From positions 1-19,598 of the forward strand of contig WRGP01000235.1 in NCBI GenBank assembly GCA_009787135.1: a stretch of DNA of 19,598 bases. The letters run 5' to 3'. The position numbers and the translations under genes were made by a program. Source of the DNA: Bacillota bacterium. GTDB lineage: Bacteria; Bacillota; Clostridia; Christensenellales; Aristaeellaceae. How positions within the stretch are numbered: position 1 is the first letter of the stretch; each line of letters starts with the position of its first letter. A model generated the notes under the pieces. That model worked only from the letters and a program-made list of their open reading frames with translations. It was not told where the DNA came from and made no database searches. Positions 1-8,362 of this stretch are shown piece by piece.

Positions 1-99
1 CCCTTTCCATATATCCTTATCGGTCGAGCCGTACAAATAGTAGACGCCGCCGTGTTTGAGAACAAACGGATCGCGGATGTGTATGTCGCCCGTCAACAT
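1..99 (-). CDS. Glycoside hydrolase family 43 enzyme, N-terminal fragment
   Basis: Only the first 33 codons are in the window; the gene continues past the left edge. The start is ATG at 99-97, inside the end of the GH4 gene: the two overlap by 7 nt (ATGTTGA). An AGAGGGG ribosome site precedes it. The readable N-terminus contains IRDPFVLKHGGVYYLYGS, which matches the first blade of GH43 five-bladed propeller enzymes, where the Asp of the RDP motif is the catalytic base. Known GH43 activities are beta-xylosidase, alpha-L-arabinofuranosidase and arabinanase. No signal peptide is visible, so a cytoplasmic enzyme acting on imported oligosaccharides is likely. Coupling to the GH4 alpha-galacturonidase suggests work on the side chains or neutral sugars of pectin. 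The family call is fairly good for so short a piece; the substrate is not decided. Confidence 0.72.
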   Translation of the reverse strand, partial: MLTGDIHIRDPFVLKHGGVYYLYGSTDKDIWKG

Positions 100-1490
100 G
101 TCGCGCCCCTCTTCCACCCATCCGGCAGATACTTGAGCGTAGCCCGGATCATATCGTCGGCCAGCTCGCGCAGTTCCCGCGCGGAGCGCCCACAGGCGAG
201 CGGGTCGCGCCCAAACGCCCTGTACACCGCTTCCGTATCGCAGCGCAGCGCGGCGCCAAGAATTTCGGTTTGGTTTTGCGCATGGGGAAGGATCAGCCCC
301 TGAATATCCTCCGTCAGTTCGCCTGCCGGCACCGGCCTAATAGCATCGAAGGAAAACAGCGCGTTTGTTTCCACAACCGTTTCCCTGGGCAAATTCGGGA
401 TCTGGCCCGCCGTGTTCGGCAGGTTCACGTTGCTCACCACGCGGGTCAGGCCGCAGAGCGCCTTGATCAGCAAAATACCTTCCTCGCCGGAGGGTGTCAG
501 GTCCATTTCCCGCGCGCCCGAAACCAGTTCCGCGCTTTTTTGAAGCCTGCGCCGCAAGTCGCCCACGCGCCAATCGACGCTTGTGAGGTGGAACCCCCAG
601 CTTTCCGCTGTCTGAGGATTTTTCAGATACAGATCGCCGGGCATAAACTCCGCCAGATGCCTGTCGCCGGCGGCGGCGATCCACCCGTACTTGCGGAACA
701 AGTCGAATTTGACACGGTTCCGGCAGGTAAAGCACTTGTCAGGCATGGGGTCGCCGTCATTTGAAAAGCCTTCGTCATAAAACGCGTCGGCAAAGCGCGC
801 GTACATCGGCATAAGATCATGACCCCGGCAGGAAGCGCGGTCAAACCAGGTAAAATGATTGATCCCCAAAACATTGACGTGTATATCGCCGCGCTCCACG
901 TCCGCTATGCTCAGCTCGCGGCGCGCCATGGCCTTGAGCAGTGACTGCGCGCCAAATACCTCGTGGCAACAGCCGAATGCTTTCATTTGCGGGAAAACGT
1001 GATATAATGTTCGCACGCACAGGCCCATGGGATTGGTGTAGTTGATGACCCAGGCGTTTGGCGAGTATTCGCGGATCGCCTCGGCGAACCCGACGTACAT
1101 GGGGACCGTCCTGAGCGCGCGGATGATGCCGCCCGGCCCGGTCGTGTCGCCGACGGATTGATAGATCCCAAGGCGCTCCGGCAGGTGAACATCGGCCTTC
1201 ATCTGTTCAAACGTGCCAGGCAGGATGGAAATGACGACGAAATCCGCTCCCATCAGCGCATCCCGCAGGGTCGGGGCCGTAACATAGCGCCACTTGCCGG
1301 CTGACCTCCGCGTGCCGGACAGGCGGTTGCCGATCAGTTCGTTGCTTTTCGCCGCCGCCTCATCGATGTCGTAGAGCCGGATAACGCCGCCAAGCGCGGC
1401 GTCCAGCGCCAGATCCGTCATGAACGTCCATGCCCAGGCCCTGGAACCGCCGCCGATATACGCGATGGTTAGCGTCGTAGGATCGAACAT
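93..1490 (-). CDS. lplD: GH4 alpha-galacturonidase (LplD-like)
   Basis: This 465-residue protein is a family 4 glycoside hydrolase. These enzymes are unusual in needing NAD+ and a divalent metal (usually Mn2+) and cut by oxidation-elimination at C3. The N-terminus has the Rossmann motif YIGGGS (residues 11-16). NYTNP (150-154), the Cys-His cluster CCHEVFG (174-180) and GINHFTW (209-215) supply substrate and metal ligands; Cys174 or Cys175 and His212 are the likely metal ligands. As I recall the Bacillus subtilis LplD sequence, this protein resembles it over the full length, including the VHLPERLGIYQSVGDT stretch and AAGDRHLAEF; LplD is an alpha-galacturonidase. There is no signal peptide, so it acts in the cytoplasm. 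An AAGGAAA site precedes the ATG. It is the first gene of a leftward pair with a GH43 gene and is divergent from the AraC regulator, with only 45 bp between their starts. Other GH4 specificities such as alpha-glucosidase are less likely. Confidence 0.85.
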   Translation of the reverse strand: MFDPTTLTIAYIGGGSRAWAWTFMTDLALDAALGGVIRLYDIDEAAAKSNELIGNRLSGTRRSAGKWRYVTAPTLRDALMGADFVVISILPGTFEQMKADVHLPERLGIYQSVGDTTGPGGIIRALRTVPMYVGFAEAIREYSPNAWVINYTNPMGLCVRTLYHVFPQMKAFGCCHEVFGAQSLLKAMARRELSIADVERGDIHVNVLGINHFTWFDRASCRGHDLMPMYARFADAFYDEGFSNDGDPMPDKCFTCRNRVKFDLFRKYGWIAAAGDRHLAEFMPGDLYLKNPQTAESWGFHLTSVDWRVGDLRRRLQKSAELVSGAREMDLTPSGEEGILLIKALCGLTRVVSNVNLPNTAGQIPNLPRETVVETNALFSFDAIRPVPAGELTEDIQGLILPHAQNQTEILGAALRCDTEAVYRAFGRDPLACGRSARELRELADDMIRATLKYLPDGWKRGATC

Positions 1491-1535
1491 AGAGATGCTT
1501 TCCTTTCTATAAACAAGGATGCAAGGAGCCGTGCC

Positions 1536-2459
1536 ATGAACAGAATCCTCTTTGAAGGCGTCCTTGACGGCATTGTCGTGGACAGAATCGCGCGGGACAA
1601 CGAATTCTCAATGCCCGCCATGCACTTTCACCACGAATATGAGATATACTATCTGCTCCGCGGCTCGCGGTACTATTTCATCGACAGCAAAACATACCCG
1701 ATCCACAAGGGGAGCCTTGTGCTCGTGGATGCCAATCATATCCATCGGACCAGCGCGCTGGGCAAAGCGGCGCATGACAGGTTCCTCATCGAACTGACCC
1801 CGGAGCCTTTTTCAGGTTTTCTGCAAAGTGCCTGCGGGATAACGCTCGAAAACGTATTTTCAGAGTTCGCCGGCGTATGGGATCTCGACAAGCTTGAACA
1901 GCGAGCCGTCGAGAGGATCCTGGGCGCGATCGCGCGCGAATTTAAAGGGCGGCAGACGCACTATCAAAGCGCTGTCATGATGAAGATCGCGGAGCTTGCG
2001 CTGTTCGTCACGCGCCTGAAAACCGGCAGCCGTTTAGGGGCGGGGGCATCCCTTTCCCAAACCGCGAAGCATACCCAAATTCACAGCATCGCGGAATATA
2101 TATCCGAAAACTACGACAAGGTAAAGACACTTCACGAAATATGCGCGCGGTTTTTCATCAGCAAGACCTACCTTTGCCGGATCTTCAAGGAGGTTACGGG
2201 CTTTACGGTTCAGGAATACCTCCATATGTGCCGCGTCAAAAAAGCGCAGGCGCTGCTTGAAACCAGCAATAAGAGCGTGTCTGAAATATCCGCCGCGCTG
2301 GGCTACGGAAGCGTGACGCATTTTGAGCGCATGTTCCGCAAATACACGGAGACCACGCCGCTGAAGTACCGCAAGAAGATGCTCCTCATTCGCCAAAGGG
2401 TGCGCGAGCGAAAAAAGGAAAAGGATTTGGAGAGCGCCTCTTCACAATCCGGACCTTAG
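1536..2459 (+). CDS. AraC-family transcriptional regulator with N-terminal cupin
   Basis: The 307-residue protein has an N-terminal cupin sensor (about 25-100), with the metal- or ligand-site-like HFHHEYEIYYLLRG segment and a later HIHR. Its C-terminal part (about 190-285) carries two helix-turn-helix motifs of the AraC/XylS type: LHEICARFFISKTYLCRIFK, and VSEISAALGYGS leading to the F-x-R-x-F-R-K-Y-x-x-x-T-P-x-x-Y signature. The length is normal for cupin-type sugar regulators. AAGGAG at 1523-1528 gives a 7-nt spacing to the ATG. It is divergent from the GH4-GH43 pair and convergent with the large glycosidase-like gene, their stop codons overlapping by 4 nt (TTAG, 2456-2459). The likely role is an activator responding to a sugar from the imported oligosaccharide and acting on one or both glycosidase operons; that role is inferred from position. 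The Lys/Glu-rich tail after residue 285 is outside the domain. Confidence 0.9.
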   Translation: MNRILFEGVLDGIVVDRIARDNEFSMPAMHFHHEYEIYYLLRGSRYYFIDSKTYPIHKGSLVLVDANHIHRTSALGKAAHDRFLIELTPEPFSGFLQSACGITLENVFSEFAGVWDLDKLEQRAVERILGAIAREFKGRQTHYQSAVMMKIAELALFVTRLKTGSRLGAGASLSQTAKHTQIHSIAEYISENYDKVKTLHEICARFFISKTYLCRIFKEVTGFTVQEYLHMCRVKKAQALLETSNKSVSEISAALGYGSVTHFERMFRKYTETTPLKYRKKMLLIRQRVRERKKEKDLESASSQSGP

Positions 2460-4492
2460 TACGGCAGCGGCAAAATGCCCTCGCAGTCAATGTCATCCCA
2501 CATGCCGTTTTGCGGGAAACCCGGCGCGCCGCGCGTATCGCCATACCCGGCGAGCATCATGGAAAGCGCGAGCAAGAGAGAACCGTTGCCCGGCAGGTAC
2601 AGCGGCAGGTCGTCGCGCCCTTGCTGGAAATTGTTCCCGCTGACAACATAGCTGTTCTTGGCGGCGTCTTTGAGCAGGATGTCTACCGCCGCCTCCGGCC
2701 TGCCGAGCCTCGTCAGCGTCATGGCCGTGAGCGGGAAATCCCAGCCCCATGCCGTGTCCCAGTTCCAACACGCGAGCACCCTGTCCGCCGTGTCGGACAT
2801 GATCCGCTTATCCACCCGGCCGCATGGAATAAAGCCGTACCCATAGAGCATGGATGGGTGGTCGCGGGCAAAACGCGTAAAAGTGTCTGGGCAGTTTTGA
2901 TGGGCCGCGTACAAACCGTTCAAAACCGGGGGGTCATTCAGCCTGGAAAGCACAGCGCGCCATGGCGCGGTCTCTTCGCAAAGCGCCGCGGCCCACCGTA
3001 TGGCAAGCTCCAGCCCGAAACGCCAATAGCAAAGCTCAAACGCCGGGTTTAGAACCGTTTCCGGCGCGTGTTCCTCCTGGGCGGGAATGAGCGGCGGGGG
3101 AAGGTCATATTGCCCCGTCCGGCGGTTCGGCCTTACAAAATCACACATGAAATCCGCCGTTTCACGCACAAGCTCCCAATGCGCAAGCATGAAACCGGGG
3201 CGCCGCGTTTCAGGCATTGCCTGCCGCGCGAGCTCAAGCATGTACAAAATGTGAGGCTGCTGCCATAGAAGCAGCGTCGCAATGCGGGACGGGCTGTCTG
3301 CCCCTTCGGGACCGGCCATTTTGGGCCAGCGCGCGCCGCGAAAGCCGTTCCGCGCCGCGTTTGCCCTGGCGCTTTCCAAGGTGTTTTGATACCACGCAAA
3401 GCTTTTTTCCAAAGATTCGCTCCGGCCCCATAGCGGGAACCAGCCGGCATGAAGGATATGCATTTCCAAGTGGAATTTGCCGTACCAGCTGTTTAAGGAC
3501 AACCCTGTTTCCTGAGGCGGAAGGCTTCCCGCGCATTGCGCGGCGGTGAGATACTGCGAGAGCACCGTCCTGCGCTCCAATTCAGCGGCGCGCGGGTCCC
3601 TCGCGCCGCTGAAATCCACCATGCCGCCCGCAAGCCAAAATCGCGCCCAGCCCTCAGCGCTGTCTTCTCTCACTTTCGCGAAATTCAAGCCCGTTTCCGG
3701 CCTGCCATGGCGCGAGAACGCGGCCGTTACGGTCAGTTCAGGCCCATCCGCAGCCAGCACGAACGAGTGGGCGCCCTCCCGGGCGAATTTGCCGCCGGTC
3801 AGAAAAACGGAATACGCGTCAGCGTCCAGTTCCCTTTTCAGAAGGAAGGAATCGCCGTGGCTTTCCGCCGTCGTCCGCCCTCTCCCGCTTTGCCAGTCTG
3901 AGGCGGCCTTGCGGTGCGAGCCGTAGGCGAAGCTGACGCGTACGGTCAAACGACCCTCCGCAAGCGCGGCGGAATGAACGGCAAACCCCAGCACGTCGGC
4001 GCTGCGCGCGCACACGGTACAAACGCGCACGCGGGTTCCAAAGAGCGTAAATTCGCTGTGCAGCGCGCCTGTAAACAGGTCGAGCTCCTGCCGGACATTC
4101 GAAATATCCTGCTGCCGGATCTCGCCGCCATCCCACGAAAGCGCGATACGCGCGAGGTTGAGGCGGTGCGGGTTATGGCGAAGCCATCTATAGATCTCTT
4201 CATTGCCCCGGCGGCACTGGGTGGCGTACGCGAACGTCCGTCCCTCATAGGCGTAGCGCGTCATTTCCACATCGCCCAGCGTATAAAGCCTGCCGCCCGG
4301 CCCTGGCCGCGTATGCCAGCCCCACTGGCTCATGGTGCACAGGGGGAACGTCTCATAGGCCGCATACAGGGTTTGAAGCCCCGTGATATCGGCAGTGAAC
4401 GCGAACTCCCCGTTTCCGACGGTCAGCGGCGACGCCGGGTCAATATTGCGCAGCACCGGGTTGTGCCGCCGGACCAAAGCTTGCCTGTCCAT
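2456..4492 (-). CDS. Uncharacterised six-hairpin glycosidase-like protein
   Basis: A 678-residue protein if translation begins at the ATG at 4492-4490, which has AAGAGG eight bases upstream; an in-frame TTG at 4519 has no ribosome site. It has a beta-rich N-terminal half and a helix-rich, Trp-rich C-terminal half, the layout of (alpha/alpha)6-barrel glycosidases such as GH65 and GH95. Conserved-looking motifs are SPLTVGNGEFAFTADITGL near the N-terminus, PPQETGLSLNSWYGKFHLEMH (about 325-345), GARWPKM, and PPLIPAQE followed by NPAFELCYW (about 465-488). I recall similar proteins as hypothetical or GH65-like in several phyla but know of none that is characterised. By analogy with the GPDE region of GH65, Glu473 of the PAQE motif is a candidate acid; this is a guess. 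No signal peptide is seen, so it is probably cytoplasmic. It is the last gene downstream of the lpl-like transporter. Confidence 0.7.
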   Translation of the reverse strand: MDRQALVRRHNPVLRNIDPASPLTVGNGEFAFTADITGLQTLYAAYETFPLCTMSQWGWHTRPGPGGRLYTLGDVEMTRYAYEGRTFAYATQCRRGNEEIYRWLRHNPHRLNLARIALSWDGGEIRQQDISNVRQELDLFTGALHSEFTLFGTRVRVCTVCARSADVLGFAVHSAALAEGRLTVRVSFAYGSHRKAASDWQSGRGRTTAESHGDSFLLKRELDADAYSVFLTGGKFAREGAHSFVLAADGPELTVTAAFSRHGRPETGLNFAKVREDSAEGWARFWLAGGMVDFSGARDPRAAELERRTVLSQYLTAAQCAGSLPPQETGLSLNSWYGKFHLEMHILHAGWFPLWGRSESLEKSFAWYQNTLESARANAARNGFRGARWPKMAGPEGADSPSRIATLLLWQQPHILYMLELARQAMPETRRPGFMLAHWELVRETADFMCDFVRPNRRTGQYDLPPPLIPAQEEHAPETVLNPAFELCYWRFGLELAIRWAAALCEETAPWRAVLSRLNDPPVLNGLYAAHQNCPDTFTRFARDHPSMLYGYGFIPCGRVDKRIMSDTADRVLACWNWDTAWGWDFPLTAMTLTRLGRPEAAVDILLKDAAKNSYVVSGNNFQQGRDDLPLYLPGNGSLLLALSMMLAGYGDTRGAPGFPQNGMWDDIDCEGILPLPY

Positions 4493-4575
4493 CCCAAACG
4501 CCTCTTGTTTGATCGGCAAAGCCGGGGGAATCTGTCTCCCGGCCTCCTGCCCGCATAGTTCTTTAGCAACCTTTC

Positions 4576-4599
4576 CTGTTTCGCCAGATGGCGGGACAG
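4576..4599 (+). repeat. Short imperfect hairpin between binding-protein gene and glycosidase-like gene
   Basis: CTGTTTCGCC, then AGAT, then GGCGGGACAG can form a 10-bp stem with two G-T pairs when read as + strand RNA; on the transcribed (minus) strand those pairs become A-C mismatches. No T-run follows on either strand, so it is not a standard terminator. The rest of the 142-bp gap between the two minus-strand genes shows no convincing promoter. It could be a partial attenuator or mRNA stability element that lowers expression of the downstream gene, or chance. Confidence 0.25.
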
Positions 4600-4634
4600 A
4601 TCATACTATCCATTGATCCGTCCCTTGCCCGCGC

Positions 4635-6239
4635 TCATTCGGCCAGCGACGCCGCGTAGGCGTCGTACAGCGCCTGATACGTCGCGACATACCGATCCGC
4701 GCCCACATTTTTCGCCTCACGCAAGAATTGCGCCCAGCTCGCGTCGGTCACGCCGTTTACGACGAACGCCGCGATCTTTTCCCGCATAAACGTATGAATG
4801 TCTTGGTAGAGACGCTCCAGATCAGCGGCCGCCTCGGGGCTGGGCTTCACAAGCTTATGCAGAATCATATACGAGTTCTTCTCTACCACGCCGGCTTCCT
4901 CATACGCCTTGCTATAGTCCTTGCGTTCAATACGGTGCGGCGGGAGTTCAAAGACATCAAAGTAGTAATCACCGGGGGCAAAAAACTGGCCTTGGGTCAC
5001 CGGTACATACTGGTACAGGCCGTTGTCTTGGGGGATATACACAACCTCATATTTTCCGCTGTCATTTACCCTGAGGCAAGGGTCGATAGGGCCGCCCGGC
5101 TGCGCGGGGCCATTGGCGGCTACGAGCATCCGCTCGGTCTCAAGCTGCGCGTCCAGCCAGCGGAGAGACTCGGGGATGTGCTTGTTGGCGCTGGTCAGAA
5201 CCGCGCCGTATTGCGGGATTTCCAGCACCCTCGGGGTCGTCGCGCCGCGTTCCGTGGCCGGAGGCAGGATGGAAACCCAGTTCTCGATGGTATCCGGGTT
5301 GCTCCACGCGGTGTTGATGAGGCGGAGATACGTGGTGAAGCCGACTTGGTTGCCGTTGACCTTTACGTTCCAGTCGTTGTCGCTCTGGGTGAGAGCGTCT
5401 TTGTCCAGCAAGCCCTCGGCGTAGCACATGTTCAGCCATTCACACGCTTCGCGGAAACCGTCCATGTAGCCGGGGAAGACGACCGTGCCGGCGTCGTCAA
5501 TGCAGGCATAGACAAAATACTGCAGCGGCACGCCAAACATGGCGAAGTGGGTGTAGAGGCCCTGCGTCTGGTGATAAATTTCCCCGCCGGCGCTCATCGG
5601 GAGGGTAACGTCCCCGCCAAGCTTGTTATCACGGAACGCCTTGAGGACCTCCGTTAGCTCGTCAATGGTCGAGGGAATTTCCATGCCCACGGCGTCGAGC
5701 CACGCCTTGTTGATGAACCAATTGGCCTCGTGATTGATGTTCTGGGCCACGAGATAGCCGATGGAATACATCTTGCCGTCGCTGGCGGTCATCGACTCGG
5801 CGACGTTGTTCAGGCCCAAACGCCCTGCGTAATTGGGCATATTGGCCTCAATGTAGCCGTTCAGCGGAATCAGGATGCCCTGCGTCACGCCGTATTCCTC
5901 AATGCTGAGCCGATCGTTGGGGCGGATGATAATGTCGGGGTAATCGCCCGAAACGAACATCATGTTCATCTGGTCGTTCCACATGCTTTCCTTGATGACC
6001 GTCCAATTGATGGTAACGTTCGTATCAGCCTCAAGCTGCTTGTAAAACCAGAGGTTCTCAAAGTCCGTCGTCTGGTTGTCCAGCGCCCACTGGTAGACGT
6101 TGAGCGTGATGGGCTCCCGCGTGATGACGCCGTCCGGCAGGCCGCCGGTGTAATCGGCGTCTGATTCCGCGTGGGCGGCAAGTGTCAGCGCCATCGTGAC
6201 CGCCAAAAAAACGGCGGTGATCCTTGCGAGGTGTTTCAT
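4635..6239 (-). CDS. Extracellular oligosaccharide-binding protein of an LplABC-type importer
   Basis: A family 1 extracellular solute-binding protein of 534 residues when started at the ATG at 6239-6237, preceded by GAAGGAAAG; an in-frame GTG at 6251 adds only four residues. Residues 1-24 form a signal peptide (Lys/Arg, hydrophobic core, AAHA), with cleavage probable before ESDADY. No Cys is present near the cleavage point, although most Gram-positive binding proteins are lipoproteins. The mature protein has features of the LplA/YtcQ group: a long N-lobe with DITLNVYQW-like and GDYPDIIIRPND segments, and a C-lobe with LRWLDAQLETERM. Position directly after the two LplB/LplC-type permeases fixes its role as the ligand-binding subunit. 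The ligand is probably a pectic or hemicellulosic oligosaccharide, judging from the GH4 and GH43 enzymes nearby; this is an inference. Confidence 0.88.
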   Translation of the reverse strand: MKHLARITAVFLAVTMALTLAAHAESDADYTGGLPDGVITREPITLNVYQWALDNQTTDFENLWFYKQLEADTNVTINWTVIKESMWNDQMNMMFVSGDYPDIIIRPNDRLSIEEYGVTQGILIPLNGYIEANMPNYAGRLGLNNVAESMTASDGKMYSIGYLVAQNINHEANWFINKAWLDAVGMEIPSTIDELTEVLKAFRDNKLGGDVTLPMSAGGEIYHQTQGLYTHFAMFGVPLQYFVYACIDDAGTVVFPGYMDGFREACEWLNMCYAEGLLDKDALTQSDNDWNVKVNGNQVGFTTYLRLINTAWSNPDTIENWVSILPPATERGATTPRVLEIPQYGAVLTSANKHIPESLRWLDAQLETERMLVAANGPAQPGGPIDPCLRVNDSGKYEVVYIPQDNGLYQYVPVTQGQFFAPGDYYFDVFELPPHRIERKDYSKAYEEAGVVEKNSYMILHKLVKPSPEAAADLERLYQDIHTFMREKIAAFVVNGVTDASWAQFLREAKNVGADRYVATYQALYDAYAASLAE

Positions 6240-6296
6240 ACTTTCCTTCACCCTTTCATTTTTATTTTCACGCGCTTACGTATAGACGCGCAAAAC

Positions 6297-7211
6297 CTAT
6301 CCTTTCAGTGAGCCGATGGTAACGCCTTTGACGAAAAATTTCTGCATGTATACGTACAGCGCGATGACCGGCGCGGTGGAAATGACGATGCAGCAGTATT
6401 TGACGACCTCCGCCTTGCGCACGGCGTTTGAGATGGTTTTTCCGTCGCCGAAAAAATCCATAAACGCGTCCAGCGACGTGCCCGCGTTGGCCGAGGCGAT
6501 GATATCGCGCAGCACCGTTTGCAGCGGCAGCTTATTGGGGTCCCTGATATAGATATACGCGGTAAAGTAATCGTTCCAGCGCGCCACGCCGTAGTAGACG
6601 CACAGCACGGCTATGATGGTGCCGGACAGCGGCAGGACCACGCGGGAAAAATAAACGAAATGGTCCGCGCCGTCTATGACGGCGGCCTCGTACAACTCAC
6701 CGGGTATGGAGGAGGAGATATACGTCCTCGCGATCATCAGATTCCATACCGAAACGCAGTTGATGATGATCATCAGCGTCACCGTATCATACAGGCCCAG
6801 CTGCCGGTTTATGAGAAACTGTGGAATGAGCCCGGCGGTGAAGAGCATGGAAAAGACGAAGTAACCGTTCAAGAACTTCTTGCCCGCGAATTTTCTGGAG
6901 AGCGCGTACGCCGCCATCATCGTAACGATAACGCTCAGCGACGAACCCGCTATGGTATACAGGAGCGCGTTGAGATAGGAGCGCAGCAGCAGCTTATGCT
7001 GGAATACCGCTTCATAGCCGATGGCGGAGAAGTCCACGGGCCACAGCAGCACCTTGCCGCCGTAAATGGCTTCCGCGCTGGAAAACGACGCGATGACGAT
7101 CAGCCACAGGGGGTATAGAACGACAGCCAGCACGACGATCCACACCGCAAGGTTGAGGGCGTCAAACGCCCTGTCGCCGCGCGTACGGCTGAATCCGCTT
7201 TTTCGCGCCAT
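6297..7211 (-). CDS. lplC: LplC-type sugar ABC transporter permease
   Basis: A 304-residue MalG-family (CUT1) inner-membrane permease with six predicted membrane segments, the first at about residues 20-42. The cytoplasmic EAA loop that docks to the ATPase is at GELYEAAVIDGADHFVYFSR (about 190-209). The C-terminus FFVKGVTIGSLKG is the signature ending of LplC/YtcP-type permeases. The start is strongly supported by AAAGGAGG seven bases before the ATG. It lies 23 bp downstream of the lplB-like gene and 57 bp upstream of the binding-protein gene, all in one leftward operon. No matching ATPase gene is present in the cluster, so a shared MsmX-like ATPase is expected, as in B. subtilis. Confidence 0.92.
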   Translation of the reverse strand: MARKSGFSRTRGDRAFDALNLAVWIVVLAVVLYPLWLIVIASFSSAEAIYGGKVLLWPVDFSAIGYEAVFQHKLLLRSYLNALLYTIAGSSLSVIVTMMAAYALSRKFAGKKFLNGYFVFSMLFTAGLIPQFLINRQLGLYDTVTLMIIINCVSVWNLMIARTYISSSIPGELYEAAVIDGADHFVYFSRVVLPLSGTIIAVLCVYYGVARWNDYFTAYIYIRDPNKLPLQTVLRDIIASANAGTSLDAFMDFFGDGKTISNAVRKAEVVKYCCIVISTAPVIALYVYMQKFFVKGVTIGSLKG

Positions 7212-7234
7212 GGCCGCGCCTCCTTTCCCGCCTG

Positions 7235-8143
7235 TCAGAACAATCCCGTGACGCCCGTGCGCTTGGCAATGCCGTTGACCGTGATGATCATGACAAAGTT
7301 AATGGCGTTGATCAGCAGGTTGATCGCCGCGACATAGGAAAACTGCCCCTGCCGCATGCCCATTCTGTATACATACACGCCGATGATATCGGACGCGGGG
7401 ATGTTGCCGGGCGTTTGCATCAGCCATGCCTTGTCGGTATTGGAAGAGAGCATGGCGCCGCAGTTGAGGATGAGCAGTATGACGATGATTGGCGCCAGAT
7501 GCGGGGCGTCTATGTAGCGAATTTTCTGCACCTTGCCCGCGCCGTCCATGGTCGCGGCCTCATACAGCTCCGGATCAATGGCGGTCAGCGCGGCGATATA
7601 GATGATGGTGTTCCAGCCGGCGTGCTGCCAGATATCGCTGCCGATGAAGAGCGTTCGGAACCAGGAGACCTCGGACATAAAATAGATCTCGTTCCTTCCC
7701 AGCAGCCCCAGCAGCTTGTTCACCAGGCCGCTGTTGGGGCTTAAGAACAAATACAGCATGCCGATCATGACGACAGGCGAGATAAAATGCGGAGCGTAGA
7801 TGGCTGTCTGCGTGAAACGCTTAAAGCGCCGCCATTCCAGCGAATTGAGCAGAATGGCCATGACAATCGGGATGGGGAAGGAGCAAAGCAGGCCAAACGC
7901 GTTGAGCAGGAACGTGTTCAGGAGCAGGCGCGGGGCATAATAAGAATTGAAAAAGTCGGCAAAGTTCTTGAGCCCTACCCATCTGCTGCCCGCAATGCCA
8001 AACGCCGCCTTAAAATCCCGAAACGCGATTTGAACGCCGTACATGGGCAGATAACAAAAGATAAAAATCAGCACGACGGCGGGAAAAAGCAGCGCGTAAA
8101 GCTGCCAGTCCCTCCGCATGGCGCGGCCTATACGCATGAGCAT
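7235..8143 (-). CDS. lplB: LplB-type sugar ABC transporter permease
   Basis: A 302-residue MalF-family (CUT1) permease and first gene of the leftward oligosaccharide operon. It opens with a basic stretch and a membrane helix (about 15-35) containing CYLPMYGVQIAFRDF, typical of the LplB group. Its EAA loop is PELYEAATMDGAGKVQKIRY (about 192-211), and it ends with KRTGVTGLF, which also fits LplB. GGAGG eight bases before ATG 8143 supports the start; a second in-frame ATG lies two codons in. A strong sigma-A-like promoter (8199-8227) lies about 50 bases upstream. Together with the lplC-like protein it would form the heterodimeric membrane channel fed by the binding protein encoded at 4635-6239. 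Confidence 0.92.
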   Translation of the reverse strand: MLMRIGRAMRRDWQLYALLFPAVVLIFIFCYLPMYGVQIAFRDFKAAFGIAGSRWVGLKNFADFFNSYYAPRLLLNTFLLNAFGLLCSFPIPIVMAILLNSLEWRRFKRFTQTAIYAPHFISPVVMIGMLYLFLSPNSGLVNKLLGLLGRNEIYFMSEVSWFRTLFIGSDIWQHAGWNTIIYIAALTAIDPELYEAATMDGAGKVQKIRYIDAPHLAPIIVILLILNCGAMLSSNTDKAWLMQTPGNIPASDIIGVYVYRMGMRQGQFSYVAAINLLINAINFVMIITVNGIAKRTGVTGLF

Positions 8144-8198
8144 GTCGCCATCCTCCTCATTTATGCATACATTATTCCGCGTCTATTAATCACTTTGC

Positions 8199-8227
8199 AT
8201 AATATAGCAGTCTGGAAATGAAGTCAA
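8199..8227 (-). promoter_or_regulatory. Sigma-A-like promoter of the lpl-like operon
   Basis: On the minus strand TTGACT (8227-8222) is separated by exactly 17 bases from TATTAT (8204-8199). These match the -35 (TTGACA) and -10 (TATAAT) consensus at five positions each. Transcription should begin near 8192, giving a leader of about 50 nt that includes the GGAGG site of the lplB-like gene. No clear operator palindrome overlaps it. Confidence 0.75.
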
Positions 8228-8362
8228 TATGTTTCCTAAATTTGCGCAAAACAGGTAGCGTTATGCCCATTTTCATATGATATTATCCGAAGGGATAGAC
8301 CGCGCATGCCGTCACAAGGTGTGGGGCGGTTTTTCAAGCCGTGCGGATTGAAAATATCACAA

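Noticed and set aside
4728..5657. Plus-strand open frame of 309 codons opposite the solute-binding protein gene
   Set aside because: Its Arg/Val-rich, low-complexity translation looks like a shadow frame; the opposite strand encodes a clear binding protein.
6268..6292. CGCG-flanked palindromic stretch between the lplC-like and binding-protein genes
   Set aside because: Only a 4-bp stem can be formed with confidence, so it is not reported as a regulatory element.
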